DNA of 64,000 bases from Siphonodentalium dalli (Eukaryota > Mollusca > Scaphopoda > Gadilida > Siphonodentaliidae): positions 193,652,052 to 193,716,051 of the forward strand of contig CP136067.1 in assembly GCA_032622095.1 (NCBI GenBank), written 5' to 3'. A program made the position numbers and the translations under genes. Under the pieces are notes generated by a model that made no database searches, was not told where the DNA came from, and saw nothing but the letters and a program-made list of their open reading frames with translations. Shown here piece after piece: positions 41,833 through 53,354 of the stretch. Position 1 is the first letter of the stretch. Each line of letters starts with the position of its first letter.

Positions 41833-42043
41833 CAGTAATGCCTGAAATAATCGACTCCTTAACCACAGCAGAATTATGGGTAATTTTTCAGGATTTAGTC
41901 GGAAATATGGCTTGTTGCCATTCATCAGAAAGCTCTCTGAGAGCTTTCCAATGAATGGCAACAAGCCATATTTCCGACTAAATCCTGAAAAGTTACCCAT
42001 AATTCTGCTGTGGTTAAGGAGTCGATTATTTAGGGCATTACTG
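41833..42043. mobile_element. MITE family A copy 10
   Basis: TA, CAGTAATGCCTGAAATAATC to TTAGGGCATTACTG, TA. Full palindrome with tip CTCTCTGAGAG. Confidence 0.9.
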
Positions 42044-42284
42044 TAGCTCCAGGCTATTCCTGGTCAAGGCATTTATAAGTTTAAATACAAAGCACTGAGG
42101 ACAATGCACTACTTAAATTAATGAGACTGCTTGTCTCCTTATTATCCGGAGAATCCCTGACAATTAATGACCTGTTAGATGTTTATTTTAGACTGAGGGA
42201 TCAATTCTAACATGGAGTAATTACCCCAAATGGCTGGTGACAATTATATAGGGTCAAGTCTGGAAATGTGTGACTGAATATGGT

Positions 42285-42628
42285 GGGCTAGCATCACCAA
42301 ATTCACCCTCTGGGAACCTCATTCTGCTTAAACCTCAACTGCTATGGGAAGCCTAGGATCAGATTGAAGTTCCCCAGTTGAAGTTGGCGATGTTCACCTA
42401 TTAGTCACCTCCATTATGAATTTTATCTTCTGCAAATTAGGGGAAAAGTAACTAAAAACAATGATAATTTGAGACTATAGATACTTCCCAGAAGACGAGG
42501 CCTAAGCAGAATGAGGCCACCAGAGGGTGGATTTATTGATTCTAGCCCGCTATGCGGAGTAGTGTCCCTAAATTCACCCTCTGGGGACCTCGTTCTGCAA
42601 ATGACAGACATACTATTTCAAGGCTTGA
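42285..42628. mobile_element. MITE family C copy 6, left end lost
   Basis: Begins at GGGCTAGCATCACCAAATTC inside the first hairpin, keeps the AAGTTGGCGATGTTCACC spacer and ends ACATACTATTTCAAGGCTTG. Confidence 0.82.
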
Positions 42629-43270
42629 TTGGAATATAGCTGCTGAACATGCTGTTTCACACCAGCACAATAAATAATCTTTGTTTGTCCATATTTTTGG
42701 TATTTCAGAATATTTATTATTTCTGGAATAATTTATAATATCTGTGAGATATATATGTATGTGTAGTATAGTAATTACTAAGCTCTAAACTCATAATTTA
42801 GAAGCCACCATTAATTTATGAAAACCAGTTTCCTTCCTTCAGCAGAGCTAAAAAAAAATACGATAAATTCCATTTATTGGTATTATTTCTTGTGTTTGTT
42901 GTATGCAATGAAATATTTCTACAACTACATGTATTTCTGCACTCAATCATATTGATTGTTCTTACTTGAAACAATGAAATTGCCCATATGTTCTGTTGTC
43001 TTATCTGCACGAGAGTATCATTTCAAAGATTAAAATCTTATTCATGAAAGCCAAAGCTATGGGATGCCAAATTCACTTTTAATAATTATTTGCGATTTCA
43101 ATGGCTGATAAACTCGTCGACCATTTGCAGCAAACCACCGGCCATCAGTGAGTAACTGGCAACTCCACCAAATAATGACATTTTTGTCAGCGACCTTATA
43201 TTCAATTAACAGCACACAAGTTGGCCGAACTGTAAATCATACGAAAAAAACATTGTAGGCGGCAAATGTA
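42629..43270. other. Unique sequence
   Basis: No gene or named repeat seen. Confidence 0.45.
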
Positions 43271-43481
43271 CAGTAATGCCCTAAATAATTGACTCCTTAA
43301 CCACAGCAGAATTATGGGTAACTTTTCAGGATTGTCGGAAATATGGCTTATTGCCATTCATCAGAAAACTCTGATTGAGAGCTTTCCGATGAATGGCAAC
43401 AAGCCATATTTCCGACTAAATCCTGAAAAGTTACCCATAATTCTGCTGTGGTTAAGGAGTCAATTATTTAGGGCATTACTG
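43271..43481. mobile_element. MITE family A copy 11
   Basis: TA, CAGTAATGCCCTAAATAATT to TTAGGGCATTACTG, TA. Small deletion in the left arm (TTCAGGATTGTCGG). Confidence 0.9.
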
Positions 43482-44163
43482 TACCTTGAGGTCCAATTGA
43501 AGTTCACAACAATAACTACCCAAAGCGGGCATATATTACCCAGTATTGTGAAACCTGTTGAGCTGGACAAATACCATCTGCAACCCACAAATTCACCTTA
43601 CCACGAAATTGCCTTTTTGTGAGAAACAACAAAAATTGATACAGACAAAATCAAAGCCATTTAGTCTCACTTGGTCTGTCTATATTCTGAATTCAGAAAA
43701 GTGAAAGTTTTGTTGGTCAGTATTTCAATCTGCCTCGGGCAGTTAACATTTAATGACCTGGAATAGTTGTCCAATTGTCCCCGACTGGGGAAAACCCAAT
43801 CACAAATCACGGAACTGTGCAGCGTAATCGTCCCAAACCTGCAGATAATTACAGCTATTACCCATAATGACCTTCTGTCTGCGAGATGTCCGACACCCGG
43901 TACAGAGATATTATCGGGCCACCTGAGCCCGAGTTGCCTGTCCTTCATTCCGAGCTCTCCAGAGACGTTATCTCTCGGTTATGACGTGAAGATGAATTGC
44001 CGAGGATAGAAAGCTATTAGCCGGCAATGATAAATTACAACCCTGTGAGATAACTGTTTAATATCGTTTTCTTCATTGTTCCCTCTAAAATCTAGACAAT
44101 ACAAAAGAGTGTAATTATCACAGGCTGGTTACCACAGTGGTATAGGTGTGGGATCACCCCTAG
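43482..44163. other. Unique sequence of balanced composition
   Basis: Frames on both strands overlap at 43667-44009, but neither resembles a known protein and neither is bounded by convincing splice sites. AGCTATTAGCCGGCAATGAT with AAATTACAACC (43988-44053) recurs in altered form at 45925-45985. This may be conserved non-coding sequence. Confidence 0.4.
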
Positions 44164-46246
44164 TTAACTGGTCCTGCTATGAAGTTGGTGGGACAAAGCG
44201 ATGCTGTTAAGAAAAATTACCATTAAATTTTTCATTTTTGTGTTTGGCTAATCTGGGCATTTGAACAAAAGCCACTGTCTATGAAACATTCAAGAACATA
44301 GATATATTAAGATCTTTTAATAATGGTGGTACTGGTGTTTGAAAATCGTCAGGAATGGCCATCTACATTATGGCTGGTGTGCAACAACCATTATTAAAAT
44401 ACTTCACAACATACATGTTTTTGAATGATTTCTAAACATTGTAGATTTTCATCAGGAGTGCTTTCAAATGAGGACCCAATGGCATTCTCAGATCAGGTCA
44501 GCCATGGATTGTAGGGTGTCAAGGAAATTTGGTAGGGTTGTTCACCATCACAAGGATTTTTAAAAAGTGTTGGTGGTGTTTGCATCCCGCCTTTAGAGTT
44601 ATTCTCTTTTGGTATTGTCTGGCTGTGCCAGCACCCATGTTGTAACCTCTTCAGGGACATATCCAGGCCAGTTTTCATACCGTTAACCGATTTGCGCGCC
44701 CAAACTCCAGGCGCCCCCCAAAAAAAGCAAAATTGAAAACAAATTGTTTTGTTTTGTTTTTATTTTTTCAATTCAGGTCCCAATTCATATCATAACAAGA
44801 TATAAAACATTTATATTGTTATATATATATTGACATAAGACATTGAAGCATACAAAAAAAGATTTAAGTTTAACAGTTGGAATCAAACAAACTGTAAATT
44901 ATATTTTGGCTGTATCTAGCTTTCATCTGTGAAAACTTCAAATAGTTTGAGTTCAGGTTTGTTATCATTCAGACTTCAGTATTTCAATCAAATTCAGGTG
45001 AAATTACACAATAAAGAACAGGAACAGTGACAAATTGATCAAATCAACATGGTTATCAAGTGGGATCTCATAATACCAAATGAATAATTAACATAGAGAT
45101 TAGTACTGGTACTAATAGTAGTTACTAACTTAATAAGCATTGTTTCTGCACTATATTATGTATGTGTCTCTCACTTGAATTTTAGAAAATAGCCTATTAT
45201 ATGAATATTTCAAGCAAGATAAGCATAATCCATTGAACCAAAAGATATCTGACAATAACTTATAAGCATTTCCAATCCCATACACATATAAAAAAATTCC
45301 AAAGTTACGCTTGAGAAACTTGATCAAATTGACCTCTCAGTAAAATTCAAATGGATTTTCACAAATTTTCTAGAGAGAGAACCCCGGACCCCCCCCCCCC
45401 CACCATCAGCAGGGAGACACCCCTTCCCGAACCTCCCCTGCTCAGGCCTTCTGGATTGCCCAAAAACAGTAGTCCCAAAAAAATTCCCAGACCTTCACTG
45501 CTCTTGTTGTCCCCTGATTAAAATTTCGGGGACACAAGAAACATAGGTGACCATCCAATGGCATCCATCTGTCCAATATGGTTTCTGCATAATATCTTTA
45601 GTAGTAATTAATGAAATTGAATAATATTTGGTTATGTGAGCATATTGGTTAGGGGTACAGATCAAGTTCTAATATGGGTGAGGTGTAATATTTGGTATGT
45701 GAGCATATTGGTTAGGGGTACAGATCAAGTTCTAATATGGGTGAGATTCGCCAATTTTTACCAGAGTTATGGTACTTGCTTACTTTGCCAATTATTTTGG
45801 TTTCCGGATGATAATTTTAGTTTTATATTGTTTTCAAGTTTTGGTATATGTATTACTCACATGAAATTACAGGATAAGTATTAATATGGGATTCATTTGT
45901 GCATTTTGTATTGATTATTACATGAAGATGAATTGTGCAGGATAGCTATTAGCTGGTAACGATAAATTACAATCATGTGAGATTTATTTGATTGATGGGA
46001 TTTAACATTGTTTCAGCCACTACATATCACGACTATACAATCATGTGAGATAATTACCCCCTCCCCCCCATTTTTGATACAGACACTGGCTTGTTCTCAA
46101 TCGTACAGATTAGCTAATAAACACTGCCAAAAATGACAACAGCGAAAAAAAATAATGGTACTTTTATTTAACAGCATCAGTTTGCCCTATCAACATCACA
46201 GCAATCCAGCATCATAGCAAATTAGCAAATTAGCAGGACCACTTAA
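44164..46246. mobile_element. Family H copy 3, long form with inverted ends
   Basis: TTAACTGGTCCTGCTATGAA at the left and AGCAGGACCACTTAA at the right are inverted. The similarity continues for over 100 bp inward (GCAAAA/TTTTGC, ATGCTGTTAA, TACCATTA). TTAA at both ends. At 2.1 kb it is longer than copy 1, but no transposase frame was recognised; the inside contains family J-type sequence. Confidence 0.6.
45620..45900 (+). repeat. Family J fragment with a 66-bp tandem duplication
   Basis: GTGAGCATATTGGTTAGGGG with TACAGATCAAGTTCTAATAT occurs at 45636 and 45701. Then come CGCCAATTTTTACCAGAGTT and TTTCCGGATGATAATTTTAG as in family J. Confidence 0.72.
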
Positions 46247-46644
46247 CCTTGGGGGGTATGCTCAAGTGGTCAATAAGAAGGGCTTGTGGAATGTGAGCTG
46301 TGAGCTGTCAGCCTCTCAGTTACCAGACATAACATATGGCTGCATATTATATATTAGTGGGAATGAACACAAATCAGTTATATAACAGTTAAAAGGTTCC
46401 TTTAAGGTGCCACAGATACACTGTCTGTTGGGAGGTAAAGCAATTAATTTTGTTAAAATCCATCCAATTTAATAATTTTAGGCTGAAACACTGTAATTAA
46501 GGCTTGGTGGTGCCACAACACTGATTTGGCTTTAATCAATTATTGTGGTCATTAATATTCTGCATTTCTAAACACATTTATTCATCTTCAAAGCTGGTAT
46601 CATTTCCTTACTGAATGAATATCCTGTTCATTTATAAACACATA
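46247..46644. other. Unique sequence
   Basis: No gene or named repeat seen. Confidence 0.45.
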
Positions 46645-46855
46645 CAGTAATGCCCTAAATAATCAACTCCTTAACCACAGCAGAATTATGGGTAATTTTT
46701 CAGGATTTAATTGGAAATATTGCTTGTTGCCATTCATCGGAAAGCTCTCTCAGAGCTTTCCGATGAATGGCAACAAGCCAAATTTCTGACTAAATCCTGA
46801 AAAATTACCCATAATTCTGCTGTGGTTAAAGAGTCGATTATTTAGGGCATTACTG
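46645..46855. mobile_element. MITE family A copy 12
   Basis: TA, CAGTAATGCCCTAAATAATC to TTAGGGCATTACTG, TA, full palindrome with tip CTCTCTCAGAG. Confidence 0.9.
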
Positions 46856-46900
46856 TACAATATACATTGGGATGGCTCATTATGCATTGGATTAAAGGTT

Positions 46901-47290
46901 TCAGGGTTCCAGGCCTACAGTTCAGCCCTTTTAATTCAGATTGTTTGGCTTTGGCAAACCGCTACAGCAACCCTTCACCGTGGCCCAGTTTGCTTCAGCA
47001 TTGCTGATTACATAGCCAATTGTGAGGGCTGCCAGTTACAACAACAACAACAACAACAAACATCTAATTTTACATCAATTTCTGATTTATTCTGTTGAGA
47101 AAATATTGAAAACCAAGTATGACATACAAACTGAGCCTAAAATACCAATGAAATATCGTATATATATAACATTTTGTTATTGAAAAATTAACAAATAATT
47201 TTTGTGTCCCCCTAAAACATCAAAACTATATGAAATAAATGCATAGAAAATTCAATATCAATCAAATAGCGTCTTTCTCGCATTTCTTGT
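46901..47290. mobile_element. Family M copy 2, with short element L inside
   Basis: TCAGGGTTCCAGGCCTA then, after element L, GTTACAACAACAACAACAAC and ATGAAATAAATGCATAGAAA as in copy 1. The right end GTCTGGAACTCTGAA is not found. Confidence 0.62.
46923..47032. mobile_element. Short element L copy 1 (110 bp), nested in family M
   Basis: CAGCCCTTTTAATTCAGATT to TAGCCAATTGTGAGGGCTG has CAGCCCT/AGGGCTG inverted ends, with CAGTT on both sides (46918-46922, 47033-47037). A second copy is at 61572. Copy 1 of family M lacks it. Confidence 0.65.
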
Positions 47291-47313
47291 TCCAAACATT
47301 ATTAGTTCTCTTT

Positions 47314-47415
47314 GGCAACATCGGGGGTACATGGAGATTTAATACCTGGATGTCACCGAGGGGTTCAAAAAGAGACATCCAGGTATTAAATCTCCATCTA
47401 CCCCACAATGTTGCC
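47314..47415. repeat. Long hairpin resembling a small-RNA precursor
   Basis: The left arm 47314-47354 and right arm 47374-47415 pair along about 41 bases around a 19-base loop. The inner 23 pairs (TGGAGATTTAATACC plus TGGATGTC on the left) are perfect, and the outer part has a few mismatches. Single copy in the window. Nothing shows that it is transcribed. Confidence 0.8.
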
Positions 47416-47422
47416 AGAGATA

Positions 47423-47703
47423 ATGATTTTGTCCCCACAATAATAGCCAGATCTCCTTAACTTAAGTGTGATTGTCATAGGATCTCCGAATAATTCACAC
47501 CACTAAGAATAATTCAGTAGCTGACCTAAGGATCCGGCATCAGGTGACGTCAAACTCGGCATGTGAGAGCAACATCATGATTGGTGGAAACTGTCAGTTC
47601 AAGGGTCATTCATATACCCCTGATGTTTCACATGCTCATATACCCCCGATGTTTCGCGCATGTTCTCTTATACCCTGCTGTCAAGGGTAATGGGGGACAT
47701 GGC
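47423..47703. other. Unique sequence
   Basis: A short diverged direct repeat, TATACCCCTGATGTTTC / TATACCCCCGATGTTTCG, lies at 47615-47660. No gene seen. Confidence 0.5.
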
Positions 47704-47807
47704 GAGAGCTTTCCGATGAATGGCAACAACCCATATTTCCGAATAAATCCTGAAAAGTTACCCAAATTCTGCTGTGGTTAAGAGGTCGATTAATTAGAGC
47801 ATTACTG
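47704..47807. mobile_element. MITE family A copy 13, right half only
   Basis: GAGAGCTTTCCGATGAATGG to TTAGAGCATTACTG, TA. The left half is missing. Confidence 0.85.
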
Positions 47808-48004
47808 TATTGGAGAATACATCAGCACAGGGTTTTTCGTAGAATTACAGGAATCTCCAGTCATGGAAGGTATAAATGTTGTAATATGACACGTGCAGGA
47901 ATTTCAGAAAAAAGTTGGTTCCTATATATTCATTTATAGGGAATGTTCAGATAGTATTAGAAATAATATAAATTTACCTATTTGGAAATATAAATGGCCC
48001 TTTT

Positions 48005-48967
48005 TATACGCCCGTTTGAAAAAACGGCCGTATTATAGTATTGGTCTGTCCGTCCGGGCGTCCGTCGGTCCGGGCGTCCGCCCGTCCGTTAACCTGGTTT
48101 CCGGATGATAACTTTAGTTAGAGTGAACCAAATTTAATAAAATTTGGTATGTGGGTTTATTAGCCGAAAAGTAAGTTCAAGTTCGGGTTCCGCCCGCCAA
48201 TTTTCACAGGAGTTATGCCCCTTATTTGACGTTTTTTGACTTAGAAAATCCTTGAAATTTGTTGTCCGGATGATAACTTTAGTATAGTTTATCGGAATGA
48301 ATCCAAATTTGTATATTACTTTCTCCCACCAAAACACAGGTCAAGTTCGAACTTGGGTTCTGTCCGACCATTTTTGGCAGAGTTATGCCCCTTTTTCGAC
48401 TCAGAAAATTCAGTTTTTCTTATGTTTTTTGGTTTCCGGATGATAACTCGATTTTGGAATGTTTAGACGCAAAACCCGTTTTTTGTGGATTACATATATC
48501 GAAATACAGCTCAAGTCCGAATTTCGTTTTAATCCGATAATTTTTGCGAGAGTTATGGCCCCTTTTTTGACGTAATTTGACTTAGAAAATCCCTGAAATT
48601 TGTTGTCCGGATGATAACTTTAGTTAGAGTGAACAGATTTCAATCAAATTTGGTATGTGGGTTTATTAGGAGAAAAGACAGCTCAAGTTCGAATTTGGGT
48701 TCCGTCCGCCAATTTTCACCGGAGTTATGCCCCTTATTTGACGTAATTTGACTTAGAAAATCCCTGAAATTTGTTGTCCGGATGATAACTTTACTAGAGC
48801 TTATCGGATTCAATGATAATTTGGTATATTACTTTCTCCCACCAAAACACAGGTCATGTTCAAATTTGAGTTCCGTCCGCCAATTTTTACCAGAGTTATG
48901 CCCCTTTTTGACCAGTTTCCGCCGACCCAAGAGAGGGCGTATTTTGCATGCCCAGCGTAGCTCTTGT
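48005..48967 (+). mobile_element. Family J (CCGTCC/GTTATGCCCC) repeat, longest copy
   Basis: Starts TATACGCCCGTTTGAAAAAA with CGGCCGTAT (hairpin), then GGTCTGTCCGTCCGGGCGTC. Four tandem units follow, with GGATGATAACTTTAG, TTTGGTATGTGGGTTTATTA, CCGCCAATTTTCACCGGAG and TTATGCCCC, and the end is GCATGCCCAGCGTAGCTCTT. Unit spacing is about 170-180 bp. No protein recognised. Bivalve-type repeat by style. Confidence 0.7.
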
Positions 48968-49082
48968 TCAACATGTTTGCTGACAACATCGAAAATTCGG
49001 AAAAAGGATATGGAACAACCTCATATTCACTAATTTGGTTGGAAAATGTTCCATGTAGGAATATTATGATATCTCTCCTACA

Positions 49083-49371
49083 TAAGCCTGGAAATATTGT
49101 GTCTGACATTTGCAGAATGAGGTCTCCAGCTCCAGGGTGAATTTAGTGATGCTACCCCACACACCAAATTCACCCTCTGGGGACCTCATTCTAGTTAGGC
49201 CTCATAGGGACCTCATTCTAGTTAGGCCTCATCGGAAGTATCTATATAGTCTCAATTAGGTTCCCAGAGGGTGAATTTGATGATGCTAGCCCACCGTGTG
49301 AGATAGCATCACTAAATTCACCCTCTGGGGACCTCATTCTGCAAATGTCAGACACACTATTTCCAGGCATG
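49083..49371. mobile_element. MITE family C copy 7
   Basis: TAAGCCTGGAAATATTGTG to ACACACTATTTCCAGGCATG. Flanks CTCCTACA and CTCATACA match at 7 of 8 positions. A short tandem duplication of GACCTCATTCTAGTTAGGCC lies in the middle. Confidence 0.87.
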
Positions 49372-49401
49372 CTCATACAAGTTAGTCGTGTTCGTTTAAA
49401 C

Positions 49402-49753
49402 TTTAAAGTGATGTGAAACACTATGTTTAGCTGATCTTGCTCAATGTAGTTATTTTTATGAATATTAATCCAAATTTACCACACACCGTCAGTCTTATAT
49501 ATTAATTAAATGCAATGAGTATCGATGGCAAAATCATTTGCGTTAGTTTATCGGCGATTGTTGCATCCCGAATCGAGATGTAAATATTTACAATTAAGCA
49601 TAGTTCAGACGGTGTTTTCTATGGAGTTGTATGGTAGATTTCTTTCAGATTTTGGGCGATGTTAGTAGAATGCTACATTCTCCCAGTTGGCATAGCGCCC
49701 GAGTACTAACTTATTAGTTCACGCATCCGAACAAGTCCATAATATGTCTTTAA
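49402..49753 (+). mobile_element. MITE family F copy 4, TTAA on both sides
   Basis: TTAAAGTGATGTGAAACACT to CATAATATGTCTTTAA with conserved ATTGTTGCATCCCGAATCGA and TGGAGTTGTATGGTAGATTTC. Uninterrupted copy of 352 bp. Confidence 0.82.
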
Positions 49754-51298
49754 ATGCAGACATACATTAACATCAAGTACTTTAGTCAAACTCTTTCTGT
49801 TATTGTGATTTTGGATATCTGGTACATTTATCAATGGTGGTGGAATGGTTGTAACAATCTCTGGATCGATCAGGCACATTGTGTTCAATGATAAGACTAT
49901 TTGTTCTATTCCTGTTTCCCTTGTCCTTGGATCTATGCAAAAAAAATTGTTGCAATGAAAACTGTCAGATGGTATAATAATTAGTTGACATAAAACATTG
50001 ACATGCCCTTCAAATCAAAGAAAATCTCATATCATCTATTTTTGTGGCAATTAACATACAGAATTATACAGATGTCAGACAGACACACAAATTTCAAGTA
50101 ATCAAATTCCCTGGCTCAAAGTCAGAAGTACAAAATCCAGGTAAGAGTTTGCTTGGAGGAGGAGTAACTCTACTTTATCCCTATTACTGGAGTTAACCAT
50201 TAAGACAGCTATCCAGAGAGTAAATTTAGCCTCCACTCATTAGCTTTTATAATTGTTATTTGGCAGCTCTACTGATTTTTTCTTTGTGTCAGACAGTTAG
50301 AGTTAGTGAGGCTTTCCACTTATTGTTCTGATGTGTATAGTTGAAGTCCTGGCATAAACAACATGCTTTATCTCATACAAAAAATACTATGAAGCCTACA
50401 ATTCAATGTTGTATCTCTTCCCAGTTTGTTTTGGGGTATAAACTATTATCTTTGAATCATATAGAACAGGTTACGAGGATTTTTTTTTGTAACTACCCCA
50501 ATTATTTTCTATGAACTGGACAGAAAATGTGACTATTTTTTTAACATTACAGCATTTTGTTTGGATTTCTATATTTTTAAATCACTTTTGTGTAAACTAT
50601 GTGCAAATATTTACACTCACACTGCATTCGGTTTGTGGAATATGAATGCAGGACGTTGGTTGATTGAAATTACATCACATGACCGGCACTGACCGCTGAC
50701 CCCAACTTGCATCTATTTATGTGTAGACGCAACATGCATCAAGTCACAAGAATAACGTTGGAAATGTGCGTTTAATGCTCCTTTAAGTGTAAATATAAGT
50801 AATGGATATTGATTTTATGTTTGTTGCACACAAAATGTCAGACCAACTTGCATCCATTCCATATTCTATGGAATGCAATAAAATCAATATTCATTACTTA
50901 TATTTTCACTCAACCGAGTCAACTGACAGATTAAAAGAGCACTAAGCATCTCATGTATGTTTAGTAATAATAGTCAAAACGTGCCCTGAAATGGAGTTCC
51001 ATAGAAATGTTGTTGTTGTTGAAAGAAAGAAACGACACTTGTTCCTCGTTTTCAATATAGAAATGCCGTAGAGGTGTACTTTTGTGTCACACTTTTCTCA
51101 ACACGACATCTACACTACATTTCTATTGATGACAATCTGACTGAATATCTGGCCTAATTGATAACGTGGAGAAATACTATAATTAATTTGAAATACGCTC
51201 TATTGGTGTTCATTTCGAAATTTGCCCAGTCTTTTAGTTTGGCACCTGAAATTAACCCACTAATTAGTCGAAAGCTCTATTTATTGCTTATGGAACTT
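49754..51298. other. Mostly unique sequence
   Basis: No repeat match apart from weak words: ATGGATATTGATTTTATGTTT near 50802 is roughly inverted near 50878. No gene recognised. Confidence 0.45.
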
Positions 51299-51442
51299 AA
51301 AAGGACCTGGTTGAATGATTACAGTATGATGGGTCATTCCCATCCTCGAGCTTTGGACACCAGCCTCAATGGTGTTTTTCTTATATGTGAAGGGGTGGAT
51401 TGCTCGAGACCCCACTGTGTATCATTTCATGCCAGGTTCTAA
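51299..51442 (+). repeat. Family Q interspersed repeat copy 1
   Basis: AGGACCTGGTTGAATGATTA, TCATTCCCATCCTCGAGCTT, TTGCTCGAGACCCC and TTCATGCCAGGTTCT align in order with 53211-53354. GGTTCTAATCC at the right edge is one base off an RNA polymerase III B box. It could be a SINE core, but no A box or tail is obvious. Confidence 0.45.
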
Positions 51443-52462
51443 TCCGGAGCAATGTTTAATGAGAAATTCCATTCTAGACCTTTGGCTAATATTTAAAGTA
51501 TAGATTAGAATGGTCCATTATTGTTTGAGGGGTGTGTCAATAACATTAGTGCAAAAGACAGGGATTCCAACTGAGTTATTTGGATAGAATGTTCAATTAA
51601 TAAGTTCAACAGATGGTCTACAGGTGAACATCCCAATCTAAACTACATGTAGGCAAGTCATCAAAGGGATAAAATGTGATGCCATGAATGCTATAATACC
51701 ACAATACCATTCTACATGTAGCAGAGGGAGAGTAACCTTATACCTTATTTCGGCCAATTTGGCCGGTTACTTCATGTGACTTTTTCATCTGACGTGTGTG
51801 TCGGATAATTGATCTGGAGGATTTATGTAAATGTTAGCCCAAACTACATTTCCAAGTAACGATGGTTTTGTTGTTTATTTTGAGGAATAATACCGCGTCA
51901 GATGAATTCAGCCCAAATATGTTAACAGTTGTCGTGTCAAACATTCGGCAGTAGGTTAGCGTTATTTAGTATTTGTGGATGTTATTTAACATGGGGAAAA
52001 TAGACTACTGCGCTTGAACGAGCATGTGAATTTGTCGTTTTTAATGTACAGCAACTTGATAATCAATAACAGAGGCATTCTCTGTCAAATAAGGTCGCTC
52101 TATTTACGGTATTAATTGCGGAACTTTCTAAAGTAAACTACGCGTAAACGGATACATACGGTAAATTATAGAATGTGCCGGAATCGGCCTAATCGCCCCA
52201 GGGCCAACTCGCCCAGTCGACGTGTGTCAATTCGGAACCTACTATAACATGTACCCGAGTCCGATACGGAATAAAAGATGTATACGGGTGTTATATAGCG
52301 TTTGGTCCGTTGTTTCTCAATGAATATTATTGAAATTTGGTGTATATGTCCGGGCTGGGACATGGAATACAACAACGTTTGAATTGTTTTTAAATTTACA
52401 AATTTGTTGATTTTATTCAATTTTTTTTCGTTCTGAAAACACACTATAAAGTGTATATAATA
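51443..52462. other. Unique sequence
   Basis: No gene supported. A minus-strand frame at 52166-52486 shows no domain I recognise. Confidence 0.45.
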
Positions 52463-52764
52463 TAATAACGAACACGAGACATACATAATTTATAAACTGT
52501 TAACAAAAGATATCAAATTCAATACATGACAAAGATGACTCAGTGGAGTTTATAAAGTGAACATAAAAACATTGAGGTAAGAATCTTTTTAAGGAATGCA
52601 ACTTTATTTAATGATAATAAACACATAAATTAAAATAACAAACATGAGACATACATGATTTATAAACTGTTAACAAAAGATATCAAACTCAATACATGAC
52701 AAAGATGACTCAGTGAAGTTTATAAAGTGAACATAAAAATATTAAGGTAAGAATCTGTTTAAGC
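52463..52764 (+). repeat. Two-copy tandem duplication, about 168-bp period
   Basis: TTTATAAACTGTTAACAAAA, AATACATGACAAAGATGACT, GTTTATAAAGTGAACATAAA and GGTAAGAATCT occur at 52463-52595 and again at 52631-52764 with few changes. Confidence 0.85.
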
Positions 52765-52774
52765 ATTACTAAAC

Positions 52775-53055
52775 CGTTTAGCACAGACCACAGTCCACTT
52801 CACTCATCCGATCATCACCAAACTTCATATTTATCTTGATATTGATCTATCAGATGAGAGCTATCAAATATTTTTTTAATTTCATAGGAAAAAATGGTCG
52901 CCAGCGGCCATATTGCATTTACGTTATATTTTATCGCGTCATGTCGATATCTAGTATTACTTAGAAATTTCACCTTTCCAGATTCATAATTGCTCCATTG
53001 ACTGTAACAGATGAAATTATTCCCCTCTTCGGATAGAGTGTCACTGAAACTTTAT
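52775..53055 (+). repeat. Decayed end of the array-carrying element
   Basis: CATCCGATCATCACCAAACT, ATGGTCGCCAGCGGCCATAT, TGAAATTATTCCCCTC and AGAGTGTCACTGAAAC match the last array unit and right end of the 37854-40073 element in order. A further remnant (GGGAAAACATGGCCACAAGC; TTGGCGCACCCTGCAGCCAG) is at 53545-53620. Confidence 0.6.
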
Positions 53056-53210
53056 TTTGTCAGACTGTCTGTATAATCACTGATTATATATGGCAATAAT
53101 CTGTAATAAGATGTAGCACTATTTTATTTTATATTTACATGCAGTGCTGTTTTTATACATCAATTATAATCCCCCTAGATCATCATGTGATCGATCATAC
53201 ATCGCGCGAG

Positions 53211-53354
53211 GACCTGGTTGAATTAAGGGGGTTTTATGGATCACTTCTGTCCTCAAGCTAGATTATACTTATGACATTTAATGGCATGTTTCTAACGTGG
53301 AGGGTTAGATATGCTTGAGAAACCACCACTCTTTAATTCACACCAAGTTCTCAG
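53211..53354 (+). repeat. Family Q interspersed repeat copy 2
   Basis: AGGACCTGGTTGAATTAAGG, TCCTCAAGCTAGATTATACT, GCTTGAGAAACCACCACTC and CACACCAAGTTCTCAG align with copy 1, diverged. Confidence 0.45.

Noticed and set aside
43667-44009. Overlapping frames on both strands
   Set aside because: Neither is recognised. Opposite-strand overlap in unique sequence of balanced composition is expected by chance.
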